Assembly (NCBI GenBank): GCA_937625935.1
Contig: OW569371.1
Coordinates: 186,001 to 250,000, forward strand
DNA: 64,000 nt
Source of the DNA: Tetramitus jugosus
Taxonomy: Eukaryota > Heterolobosea > Eutetramitea > Acrasida > Vahlkampfiidae
Direction of reading: 5' to 3'
Both the position numbers and the translations under genes were made by a program. Positions 21,607 to 32,360 of this stretch are shown piece by piece (position 1 is the first letter of the stretch; the number at the start of each line of letters is the position of its first letter). The notes under the pieces were generated by a model. The model saw only the letters and a list, made by a program, of their open reading frames with translations, did not search any database and had not been told where the DNA came from.

Positions 21607-22434
21607 TTACTCTTCTTCTGTGATGGTTGGAATCCAAAGCTTTCCATTTTGGCTTTCACCCTCATTCATCAACAATTGTTGCCAACTGTTGTGAGTGTCT
21701 CGGATCACAGACTTTGCAAAATCGACATCCATGGCTTTGGCATCCAAACCGAATTGATTCTCTGGCTTTCCATCGCTTGTCTTGTAGTAACGGAACCAGT
21801 GAAACACCTGCTCCAATAATTTTGGATATTTTTCACCTACATGAACAATATTGTCCAACTCAGATGCCAGTTTGTCATCTGTTCTCACACCCAAAATCTT
21901 CCAATCAACTTCTCCCTGATCAATCAACGCAATCACTCCCAAGAGCTTCACCTTGCATATTTCTCCGAGCTCTAGTGGACGATTGCTTAGCTCTACGACA
22001 TCCACAGGATCATTGTCACCTAGGAAGCCAGACATACCAGGTGGGGAGTGTCCAGGATCTTCCCACGTCTGAGGAATACATCCATAGTTGAACGGTAAGT
22101 CACCATAAGTGAAAACTCTTGGTTTTCCCTTGCTAATGTCTTGTTTAATCGGGTTGTGTGGCAGCGATGTTTGAACTTCCATCTTTTTTCGATCACCCAG
22201 GCTAATTTCGTGAATATAATGGTAGACATTGCTGTGTTGCTCATCAGCAACAAGAGGAATTTGGTGCCACGGAGAAATTAAATCTCCGGTGTGTCGATTC
22301 TTGTAAAAGAGTTCAAAGTCGAGTTGTCCAAGGGTTCCTTTGGTCTGGGTGATGATATCAGACAATTGAGGAACTTCTATGCGCTTCTTCAATCCATTCT
22401 TGATCAATGAAGGAAGAATATTCTTTTTCAGCAT
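21607..22434 (-). CDS. PPA: Soluble inorganic pyrophosphatase, family I
   Basis: 275 residues, the size of eukaryotic family I enzymes. The metal-binding signature GDNDPVDV is followed by VELSNRPLELGEICKVKLLG. Other conserved pieces are WHQIPL, PLNPIKQD-like PHNPIKQDISKGKPR, YGDLPFNYGCIPQTWEDP, DQGEVDWKILGV and VFHWFRYYKTSDGKPEN. It hydrolyses pyrophosphate to phosphate and pulls biosynthetic reactions forward. The first 25 residues are basic and hydrophobic (MLKKNILPSLIKNGLKKR) and could target mitochondria, while the core resembles cytosolic enzymes too, so the compartment is open. Confidence 0.92.
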   Translation of the reverse strand: MLKKNILPSLIKNGLKKRIEVPQLSDIITQTKGTLGQLDFELFYKNRHTGDLISPWHQIPLVADEQHSNVYHYIHEISLGDRKKMEVQTSLPHNPIKQDISKGKPRVFTYGDLPFNYGCIPQTWEDPGHSPPGMSGFLGDNDPVDVVELSNRPLELGEICKVKLLGVIALIDQGEVDWKILGVRTDDKLASELDNIVHVGEKYPKLLEQVFHWFRYYKTSDGKPENQFGLDAKAMDVDFAKSVIRDTHNSWQQLLMNEGESQNGKLWIPTITEEE

Positions 22435-22656
22435 TTTCTTCCAGGAAAGTGATTTTTTGTTTTTTGTGTGAGTTGTTTCTGCGCTTGTTTGACTTCAATG
22501 AACCTTCGCTTTCATGGTTGAATTCCCAAATAGAGTGTCGCAACAATTTTTTTCGGCGGCTGCACAAACAAAAAAGCCGAACACAACAACTTCCCATAAG
22601 AAAATCGCAATCAACAACAACAACAACCATTCATTGCACACTTTTTGATCATCAAC

Positions 22657-23999
22657 ATGTTGGGCGATGTACACACGATATGCGGGTACATGATCGCAAA
22701 ATACTTATTTGAAGTCAACCTGTCCAAGAATGCACCTCATTCCAATCTCATTCTACCACAGTCTCTGCTTCACTTGAGCTCAAACAACACCAACAATCCA
22801 TTATCATCTTCATTGACATCTACACAATCATCCGCATCATCCTTATCATCCGCGTCGAACAATCACATGAACAAGGCGATCCATTTCACCTTTCAAAATG
22901 GAACATTGAAACAGATTCGTAACGCGCTGAAGAAAAAGGTGAAACAACAGGGAAAAGCCTCTCTTTTTCGCGCCATAATTCGGTACATTCGGAGAAATTT
23001 ATTTTCTCCGAGGCGGTGGCTACGGTTTTTGCGGGGACTGACGTTGGAACAAAAATACTTGTTGTGTGGAATGGTGTTGAGTAATTTGCCAGATTTGGAT
23101 GTTTTATTGACTCCGTTAATGGGAGGTTTTCATCAGTTTCATCGAACGTTGACTCATTCCATCTATGGGTATGTTTCCTGGTTCACTTTGCTCTAAAAAG
23201 CTTTTTCGTGTGCGCTGACATGAAATTTTTGTATTTTCGCAGAAATGCGGTGATTGTGCCGATTGCTGGCTACGGTGCGTTCCGATTTTTGGGTCTCAAG
23301 GGTGGTCATGCGCTCAGACACTGTATCAAGTTAGCTCTCCTGTGTGTTTCATCACATCTCGTTACGGATTATATTACAAACTATGGAACTGCGCTTTTTT
23401 ATCCCTTTTCAAAGAGAACATACACATTTGGAGTGATTACTGTGCTTGATTTTACTACGGTGCTCTTCTTTTATATCATGTTGACCATTAGTCGACACAA
23501 TTGGATGAGACAGTCGAACGTGATGAAGCTTGGTATCGTTGCGTTTATTGCTCTCATGATATGGAAACGAGCTTGTCTCTGCGAAGTGTACAGTAAGCAA
23601 TTCCATTTCATGGAGCGACAAAGAAAGGGTCATTGTAAAATATGGATACAGCCAAACAATTTCAGGAATGGAAAATTTTCAGTCATGAAGTACAACCCAA
23701 AGACTGATTATGTGCAGGAGCTAAAATCGATCAAGGTCAGTTCTTACTTGTCTGTGATACACTATCTCGGTGAGTTGTTGCACATTAAGGGCAATGACAT
23801 GAGAAGAGTGAAGATGTCAGATGCGTTGGGTGCTTTCCAGGGCATGTGCGCACCCAAAGAGTTTTTCCCTAGTTTACAGAGGACAAATCACGATCTGTTA
23901 AAGCAGATTGTCAAATCTTCACTTCCCACGGTGTCACTCATGACATTGTATCACCTGACGTATCTGGCAATGTACATGTGGAGGAGTGTGAAAACATAA
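22657..23999 (+). CDS. YdjM/DUF457-like membrane-bound metal-dependent hydrolase (two exons)
   Basis: Exons 22657-23168 and 23243-23999 flank a 74-nt intron (GTATGTTT donor, TTTTCGCAG acceptor) and give 422 residues. The intron cuts between HRTLTHSIYG and NAVIVPIAGYGAF, so the family core appears only after splicing. Motifs of PF04307-type proteins are visible: LPDLDVLL, HRTLTHS, and SHLVTDYITNYGTALFYPFS with the His/Asp metal ligands. Several hydrophobic segments surround them. Bacterial relatives are inner-membrane proteins (YdjM is LexA-regulated); the substrate is poorly known. A long Ser/Asn insert lies at about residues 30-75. Confidence 0.8.
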
Positions 24000-24093
24000 A
24001 GCAGATTTCATTTTTTTTGACCAGGAAGTTGTTAATTTACTTGCAAAGTCAACGAGCATAAGGTTGAAAGGAAACACAACGATGTTGCTTTAT

Positions 24094-27000
24094 TTACTGT
24101 TGTGGCTCACGAGGTTCAACAATTAAGCTTTGCTTATACAGGGCAGATTCATCCATGATGTCGTCGCAGACGAGGAATTTTTGTCGCAATTCGGGCACAA
24201 TGTTAATTTGATAAGGTTTTTGTTGCAACATTCTAATGTTGGCAATGACTTTGGCAATCTTCCTTCTCTTAGAGTAATTAATCAAGTTGTTCTTCGTCAA
24301 ATCGTTATTTCCTTCCTCAATGAATGTTAAATCGGTTAAGAAGAGACCCACATATGGTACACATGGTGGATCACTAATCAAGATGGCATTTCGCATTGCC
24401 TTTGAGTTTCCACTGACACTGACAAGATCCTCCAATTCTGTCAAAATTTTCATCTTTTTCTGGGAAATTGTTTCCCATGATTTCTTCAATCGACGAACAG
24501 AGCTATTGTTCAGGGCGCCCATGATGGTAAATATACCGTCAAAGTTGTTGAGTTGTCTACACTCCTTTGCGACCAGAATCCAATACTTGATTATCAGACC
24601 ACGCTTCTTTGGTGTATCCTCGCGGATGATACATGTGGCAATCCATGAGGAAACCTTGTTCAACTGATCCACAAGTTTGACAATGTGAGGTGATCTGGTG
24701 TGCTTGTCTGGCTTGCTCCAACCAAGTTTGAAGCACTCACGTGGCTTAATCCTGCTGAATATTCCGTACTCAATCAGAGTCATTTGTCTTGCAGTTTCAA
24801 TTGGAGACCAATCAGTGATTGGAATCTTGCTATTGGATTCAACTGCTTCTGCATCTGTTCGATTGATGTATGATGATGGAAGAATACTGGGTGGTGTTTT
24901 CTGACTGAAAAAGTATTCAACTGCAAATGTATAATCATCCTTGGAGTCACTGTCAGCTAATAGAAGAGACACAACAGAGTCACGCAATCTCTTTGCGAGT
25001 CCCAAGTAGGTTGCTACAGTCTTCGGATTCGTTCCCATGTTGGGAGTTACAGGGAGTACAATGATATTACTGGCAAAATCAACCACATCTCTTTGCAAAA
25101 AGATGAACATACTGGCAAACAGGGAAGGAGTAAAGTCATATGGATGATTGGACATCCAATGCTTGATCGAATTCAACAATCTAATGACTGTAAATTCGTG
25201 CCACCTGTTAGGATCAAGTGAAATGTGTCTAAACTCTGCAATAATGTAGTTCAAGACCTGTGCGGGAGTGGCAAAACTTCGGTAGGTGAGGAAGAAAATT
25301 TCGTTATACTTTCTGTCTTCTTCCTTACCACTGCTGTTTGGTTTTTGGTTGACCAATCTCCACACGAGTTGTTCCAATGTGCCGCTCTTGATATATGTTT
25401 GTTCGTCATATTCCAGTACTGCAGTGTTCTGAGGATTATCAGTCGAGCTATCATCAGTTACTTCAATTGGTTGTGTGGTGCTGGGAGAATACGATGAAGA
25501 TGCAAGAGCATACGTAGTTTGAATACTTGAGCTGAACTCAGAGACCTCATCACAACTGGCTGTAGCGTTTGACGGACGAGTAAGTGTCGGATTCGTGGTG
25601 CCTGACAGACCCAATGGATCTACAAAGTCTTCAACAATTGCAGGCAACTGATCAATGGCAGTAATGTCGGGATACACAGTGTGCAAAAGTAAAACTACCT
25701 TCTCCAGGAAAAGATTAAATTTGACATCGCTTGTTTGTTCATGTTCATCATCTGAGAAATTCCTAACAATGAATTGATAGTTGGAAATTGAGCAAGCATA
25801 AAGCCATTTCCAATAGCAGTTACTCGAGACGAGACGACTCTCAATGAGCTTCCTTATGATGGCATAGAGACCGTCTAACTTTCCCACAAGCTTTTCTCGC
25901 AATGCAGGTATTTCTGACATGCGTTGCAATAGCTTGGCAATATAGAATATTACAAAGGCCAAGAATGGTTCATTTGATGAGGACTCCAAGCCAAATTGAG
26001 TAAAGTTAGTAATGGATGGAGGACCATATGCATAGCAATCATTCAACCATGAGCCAGAATCCTCAGCCAAACGAAGGAAGAGATCATATGACATATCAAT
26101 CATTTTTGTTGAGCGGGAATCGATATGAGAGTCACTCGGTGTCTTCTCACCATCTGAACTAGATGACCCAAATGAGGAGAGCACTAACGTCAGGAAGGTG
26201 ATAAATTGATGTCTTGTAACACCTGAATTTTGCTTCAATTCATTGGCTCCCTTACGCTCAAGTAATAACGTGAGAATGTCATCGTTGTTCAACTTGGACA
26301 AGACAAACAATGCAAATTGCAAGTGTTCCTTGAGTGCTGGTTGCTTCAGGTTGGCCAAAAGAATTTCGTACTTGTTGCAAAGAACGTACACGTATGGGAA
26401 AAATACTCTTCCGATAAGTTGCAGCTCTAGTGGTCTCTGCTCCCTTGGCAATTCAGTGGATTGTTCATACCTAGAGAAGACATATTGAATAGCCTCACAC
26501 AATAGTGTCTGGATATCAGAATCTGAAAAGTGTGAGTTAATTACAGCCTCAGTACAAATGGAGAGAAGCTTCACAGGAGGACAAGAACAAGTCTCTCGAA
26601 CGTATTCCTTTGGATGGTACGTAGAGTTGTTCAATGCAAGGAAGTGAGTATGATCGCTAACCACTCTGAATAGGGCAATCTTGAGTTTAAGAGTCGAGGC
26701 AGACGCAACTGATGAAGGTTCCGGTGCGGTTTCTAAGAATCGACGCTTAATGCTGTCTCCTCTTGAGCGCTTCGTACTAAATTCATCGAGCGATGCTAAA
26801 TAAGTATCCATCAGCAACAGAGCATACTCAACAGGGAACATTCCACTGGATATCAGACCACGTACCATGAATCCCACCTGAGTATTAATAGTTTGTGCAA
26901 TCATGACATTGGCATCGTCCTTGTATTGGACAGCTTTTTCAGCTAGGGTCTTGAACAAATCTCTGAGCAGCGTATACAACTTTTCAGCTTGAGCTGAGTA

Positions 27001-30000
27001 TGTTGTCGGCTTTGTTGTTCCATAAAATGAATCACCTTGTTTCATTTCTGATTGAACAGTAATGAGGAACGACTTGAGTATCATTTCAAACCAGAACCAA
27101 CAAACCTGGAGAGATTCATAGAAAAGAGGACTCTCATTGGCCATAATTCCCATGACACCTCGGTAGGAGGAAGCAGAAGAATATCGACTATTGCTCACGG
27201 ATTCGAAAGCACCGCTCTTTGCTCGATCAGAAGCATCGATATTTGCTAAACTCTTACGCTTGATTGCCCGCAATATATTTTGACTGTCAGATGATTGGTC
27301 TTTGATATCAGGTGTCTCGTCAAAGTATGCACTGACAGTGATTGATGAATCGCTAGCACTGAGAACATTTGTCCAAACTTCGCACAAAATAAAGCAGAAA
27401 GGACTGGTAGTCATGATTACATCCTTGAAGATGTATTGTACATAAGAGGAGAGAAGCCTGTTGCCTCTTCCGGAGGTATCCTCAGCATAGCATGCACTCT
27501 TTAGGAGAGACACCAAAGCTTGGAATGCAAGTGTTTGCAATTCGAACAACGACGTGCTCACACTCAGGAAATCACTAATGTCATCAGAGAGAGTATTTTC
27601 TGTTTGACTTAGACCTCTCTTCTCTCTTCTTTCTGCCAAATCCTCTAATCCCTGGAAGAATGTTGGCTCGGTGGGAGAAAATGGATCCTCACCCTTCTTT
27701 TGATTACCGAGATTGAAAAGCGAGAATCGCTTATTCTTATTATCCACGGCATTGGAAAGTGCAGTGAATAAACGAGATTGGCGCTTGGAATTTGGTGATG
27801 CAGTAGTTGTGTTCGACTGAGTTTGGGCTGCGAGGTATGCTTTCAAATCAAAGTCTGAATCACCGGGTTTGGCGGCATTTACCTGTTGATCTATCGAATC
27901 AGAATTACGAGATCTTCGAGTAGCTATTGAATTTCTGCTCCTTCTCTGATCTTCGTTCTTCTCAAGGGCACTCAAGAAATTTGGAGAATTAGATACGACT
28001 TGATCAGCTCTAACGCTACCACGATAGTTAGTGGCAGATATGGACTGACGAATCTTTCCTCGTTGCTGACTCACGTTGTCCATTGAAATACCAAGATCAA
28101 TGTTCATGTTATTTGGTGGAGGCTTTGCGAATGTCTTCTCCGCGCTCATATCAATATTTTCAACAAAGTTCTTCAAGACGTCAGGAGTTCGACTCATCAT
28201 CGATACGAGCATATCGATAATGAGTGTATAATGGCTCACTATCCTGTTAAAAGGCAGCTTCATCAGTGTCCTAATGGCAGACATTGCCTTCTTCAATGCA
28301 TCAGAAATAAACCTCATATCGACATTTGGTGTCAACTGTCTATCGACCACATTCAGGAATGGACTACAGTCTTTAAAGAACGAATTCAATGATCGTTCTC
28401 TGGGGTATATCGTACTCTCCAATTGGGTAGTGAACTTGAACACATTAACCCTGGGATCATAAGTATTCGGCTTGTTGCCAATTGGATTTGGTTTCAGCAA
28501 CGGCATTATGATATTTTGTGATTGTTCTTGCCGAGACACAATATCTAACAAGGAGAATTCACATGTGGCCAGGAGAATCTTTGGAACATCACCTCTTTCA
28601 TTCAAGGTCTTTCTTCTCTTAAGTCCCTTCTCAATCACCAAATGATAGAAGTTAAAGACGACTCGTTGATCATCCGACTTGATAGGTAATGGTAAAGCAA
28701 GTTTAACCTCATCAATAAAACTTGGCTTCTTGTCGTCATAAGTCACACTGCAAAAGTATGAAGTTTGAAGCTGCAAAGAAGAGCTATGCTGGGAGTAATG
28801 TGGAGGATAAATGCGAGGCAGGGTTGTGCCATTCTCCTCTCGAGTTGTAATTTCGAGCAGGATATTACGTGGCTTCAATTTGGTTTTGTCTTCTAACCTT
28901 AACCTTGTCAAATCTACACTGAAGGGATAAATATATAAATTATGGGCAAAAGTGAAGAATGGGGAGCTAGGTGCAACACCACTTGGCAATAGTTCTTGAA
29001 CCATGAGCGGAAGATATGACTTTGGTTCCTTTCTCAAATGTTGATTTGAACTGTTCAATATTCCACCAAGTAGCGTTAATGTTGAAGTATTGGAATGCTT
29101 GCTGTTTAAGTCGGACACATTGATCAAACTCTTTCTTCTGTTGGCCATTGTTGCTTCTCTTTCCTGTAATCTTCTCAGGGCTTCATGCTCCTGCTCCTCT
29201 AGTTCTTTAAACTGTTGTTGCAGCACAGGGAGTTTGTTGTCGTTGAATTGCTGGATTTCATACATGGCATCTTGCAACTGAACTGAGCCACCATAGGACA
29301 ATCTCTGCGTCAGATTGCTGTCCAGATATAGCATATATGCACGATACAATAGATCATTTTCATACAGATGAGCATCAAAACTCTGAACTTGAAACATAAA
29401 CCAACCTGGAATTCCCTTATACTTCTTACTAATGTTCTTGGACTGATTCTCCATATGACCATGCAACAAAATATCTAACTGGGTCACGTGAGATGGTAAC
29501 GCAGTCACAGACACAGAGCACTGAGACTGAATGTTTGGAATCAAATTCGTGTAGAGCTCATGGTAGGAACAAGGAGGGAAAAAATGTGTCATTGCAATCA
29601 AGAAACCATCATGTCCATAGGGATGTTTTGGATTCTTTAGCTGGCCGCCACTAGAACTATTGGTGCCCATGCTAGGTGTATTACCTCTGTGAATCAATGG
29701 AGCAAAGGACACGCAAAATGGTGTCATATGAGACTTCAAACCAACATTATCTGTTGGCATCGTTGCCGTTTCAATAGAATCCATTGATGAATGATCATCC
29801 ATCATCAACGCTCCATTAGTACTATTCAGTGACATCACTGTTCCATTCTTCTTGCCCAACAAGCTTGATTTACCGTAGACTTGATCTCTCGCTTGAGCAT
29901 TCAACGTTCTCCAGACCCACATTACCACATAGATATCATTGGGTCTCAAATGTTGATTCGTCACTGAGAAAATACCGTTGCCGCCACTGACGCCATGATC

Positions 30001-31255
30001 CTTGACCTTTCGCTTCATATCCAAATCCTCATAGAAATCATTCACCATACCAAATGAGTTTCTGTGGAACCATATGCGCTCACTGATGCGTTTCTTGTGT
30101 TTCACATCCACGAGCTCCAACGAACAAAACAATGGCTCAGTAAACTTGCTCTGAAACCGCAGAGCTAAGCACTTGAGGAGTAAGTGTTGTTGAGTGGAGA
30201 ATGTGGATGGATGATTGTTGTGCGCTGTGCTGAACGGTTGCTTGACTGACTTGAACGGTGGAAATACATTCCGGTCACTGAACAAGGCCTCTATTGATGG
30301 TGGTAAGATGCTCGTCGGAGCTGATGTCGTAGAATCGGTGTTTTGATTTGTTTTGTCCGATGATGTTGAGTTGTTGGGTGGATTTACAAAAAGATCCATA
30401 TTTTGCATCACAGTAAATTGGCCGTTGAACAAGTGGAGGCACTGTTGAGCAAATGGTTCCAAGTTTCGAATCGAAACATTTGCACTGTTAGCAAACTTTA
30501 GCTTATCATTGATATTGTTGTTGGCATTGTTGTTGTTGCTGTTGTTGTTTTGATTATTATTTGTATTGTTGAGTGAGATGACTGACTCGCTTCGTGCACG
30601 TATCGACGACTGTATCGAAGCTAACAATGGCTTCACAGCAGACGATGGCCCTCCACCATTCTCATTGTCGTTATGAGTGTTGTTGGCTGTAAAAGAGGAC
30701 GACGATGCTGCTGCTGCTGTTGTTGTCGATAAAGTGCTGCTGTTGGCAATCGTAGATGTATTGTCATCGCAAGACTGTTCCATGCTCAATTGCAACAATG
30801 GTGCACTCGCATCTAATCACAAAAAAATGAAGAGACATAAAAATAATACAGTAAATGTCAATGAACATTGTCCTCCCTCCATACGTATGAACATACACAC
30901 ACACAACAATAAAAGAATTTCATGATAAAAAGAAGCAAATTTTTTTTCAAGGCGCGAGACTGTGCGGGTATACGTTACCTTCGTGATATGGCTTTGGAAG
31001 AACAAAGGAAGACACTCGGAGATAATCTGCGTCATCCGAAGATGGATCCCTATTCTGTTGTAATTGTTGTTGTTGTTGCGAATTTGCTCGTGGACTCACA
31101 CTTGGTGGCTCACCAAAGTCAACGACCACTATATTGCTATTGTTGTTTGCTGTTTGCTGTTGCTGTTGTTGCTGCTGTTGAGGAAGAGGAACTTCCAAGA
31201 AGCAAAAATCATATTTTTGATGTTTTTGGTCAATTGTGACACTATCACGTTTCAT
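24094..31255 (-). CDS. DOCK-N/DHR-1 plus RasGEF giant signalling protein (two exons)
   Basis: Exon 1 31255-30979 and exon 2 30812-24094 flank a 166-nt intron (GTAACGTA donor, TGTGATTAG acceptor), giving about 2331 residues. No ATG opens exon 2, and exon 1 runs into it in frame. After a Gln/Asn-rich head, about residues 280-600 resemble the N-terminal part of DOCK6-11 (LLLKCLALRFQSKFTEPLFC, then VKHKKRISERIWFHRNS). A C2-like DHR-1 follows (AHNLYIYPFSVDLTRLRL, RNILLEITTRE, YDDKKPSFIDEVKLALPLPI). The middle is a long helical, armadillo-like region. The C-terminus is RasGEF_N (SGTLEQLVWRLVN) plus a CDC25-type RasGEF (AKECRQLNNFDGIFTIMGAL). The DHR-2 domain expected in DOCK proteins is missing. 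DHR-1 binds phosphoinositides; CDC25 domains load GTP on Ras/Rap. Confidence 0.85.
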
Positions 31256-31612
31256 TTGATTTGCAGTTGGTTTTGAAGAAGAATGTGTATGCTGTGGTGA
31301 GTGTCCCTCTTGCCAATTGGTTTTCAAAAAATATTGTTGGTCTTCGATGTGAACTGGGTGGGATGTCTTTTGTGTTTCTGATGGCCGTTTTTGTGATTCT
31401 CACGTCAACTGTTAGGTTCATGTCTCGTGAGTTTCTCCGGTGTGACAGTTGCAGTGCAAAGCTCAAAGATCAACTCCCTTGTTCGACCAGTCTCGCGTCC
31501 TACATAACCGTTTTTTCTCAATTCTCGAGGGCTAACTCTTTCCGGACTTTGACAAACAAATAAATGGAAACTTTCTTTTTTATTGACACGCACCAAACTC
31601 GGGAACAAGCGC

Positions 31613-32218
31613 CTAATGCTCTTCCTTCTCTTCTTCTTCCTGTTGTCTCGTTCTATCATTTGGATACATCGCGCCCATCGCTTCCTTAATTGAAGTTTCT
31701 CTCTTGGTTTCTCGTCGTCTCAAAAACAGATAACTGGTCAAGAAACCAGCACTACTGCCGTACATGAAACCGAGCACCACACTCGTAATTTTCACCATTT
31801 TGCTATTTTTACTGGCGGCATTTATCGCGGAAGAACCTTCGGCGCTGTTCATTTTTCTCTTGAGGTTCCAGAGACGATAGGACGCTCCTGCAGCTCCAGC
31901 CACAAATGAAAAGAGATAGGATTGTTGGAGTGCACTCTGTGATTTGGCAATATCACTGGCAAAGGGTATGAGGGCAAATCGTGAGGCACGCTTTTCAGTT
32001 TCCAGTGTAGAAGCTGACGATGATGATGATGTTGTCAAGTCATTTGCATTGGGCGCATTTGGATTGTTCAAATAGCTTGGGCGCTCAAGTGAACTTGATC
32101 CACTTTTTTCATACCATGGTGCGCGTTTGAGTACAGTGTTGCTCTCTGGTGCAGTGTAGACAATGTAGGATCCTGTTGTTGTTGTTGTTGGTGTTGTTGA
32201 TTTTGTGGATGATGACAT
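31613..32218 (-). CDS. Small membrane protein with two hydrophobic segments
   Basis: 201 residues. The N-terminal half is Ser/Thr/Asn-rich. Hydrophobic segments at about residues 105-122 (SYLFSFVAGAAGASYRLW) and 147-170 (ITSVVLGFMYGSSAGFLTSY) contain small-residue GxxxG-like patterns typical of packed membrane helices. The tail is charged and ends in Glu/Lys. I do not recognise a family; a mitochondrial or ER membrane location would fit. Confidence 0.65.
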   Translation of the reverse strand: MSSSTKSTTPTTTTTGSYIVYTAPESNTVLKRAPWYEKSGSSSLERPSYLNNPNAPNANDLTTSSSSSASTLETEKRASRFALIPFASDIAKSQSALQQSYLFSFVAGAAGASYRLWNLKRKMNSAEGSSAINAASKNSKMVKITSVVLGFMYGSSAGFLTSYLFLRRRETKRETSIKEAMGAMYPNDRTRQQEEEEKEEH

Positions 32219-32360
32219 GATTTGTGTGAATTGTTGGGCGCCAAAAGATTTCGAATGGTTGAATTCAATTAAGCTTTGGCTGATCTTGTGTTTCTGGTGG
32301 AGTTCGGTATGATTTATTTATTTTTTTTATGAGCTGTGGGTTTCCAAATCTTTTAGTGAG

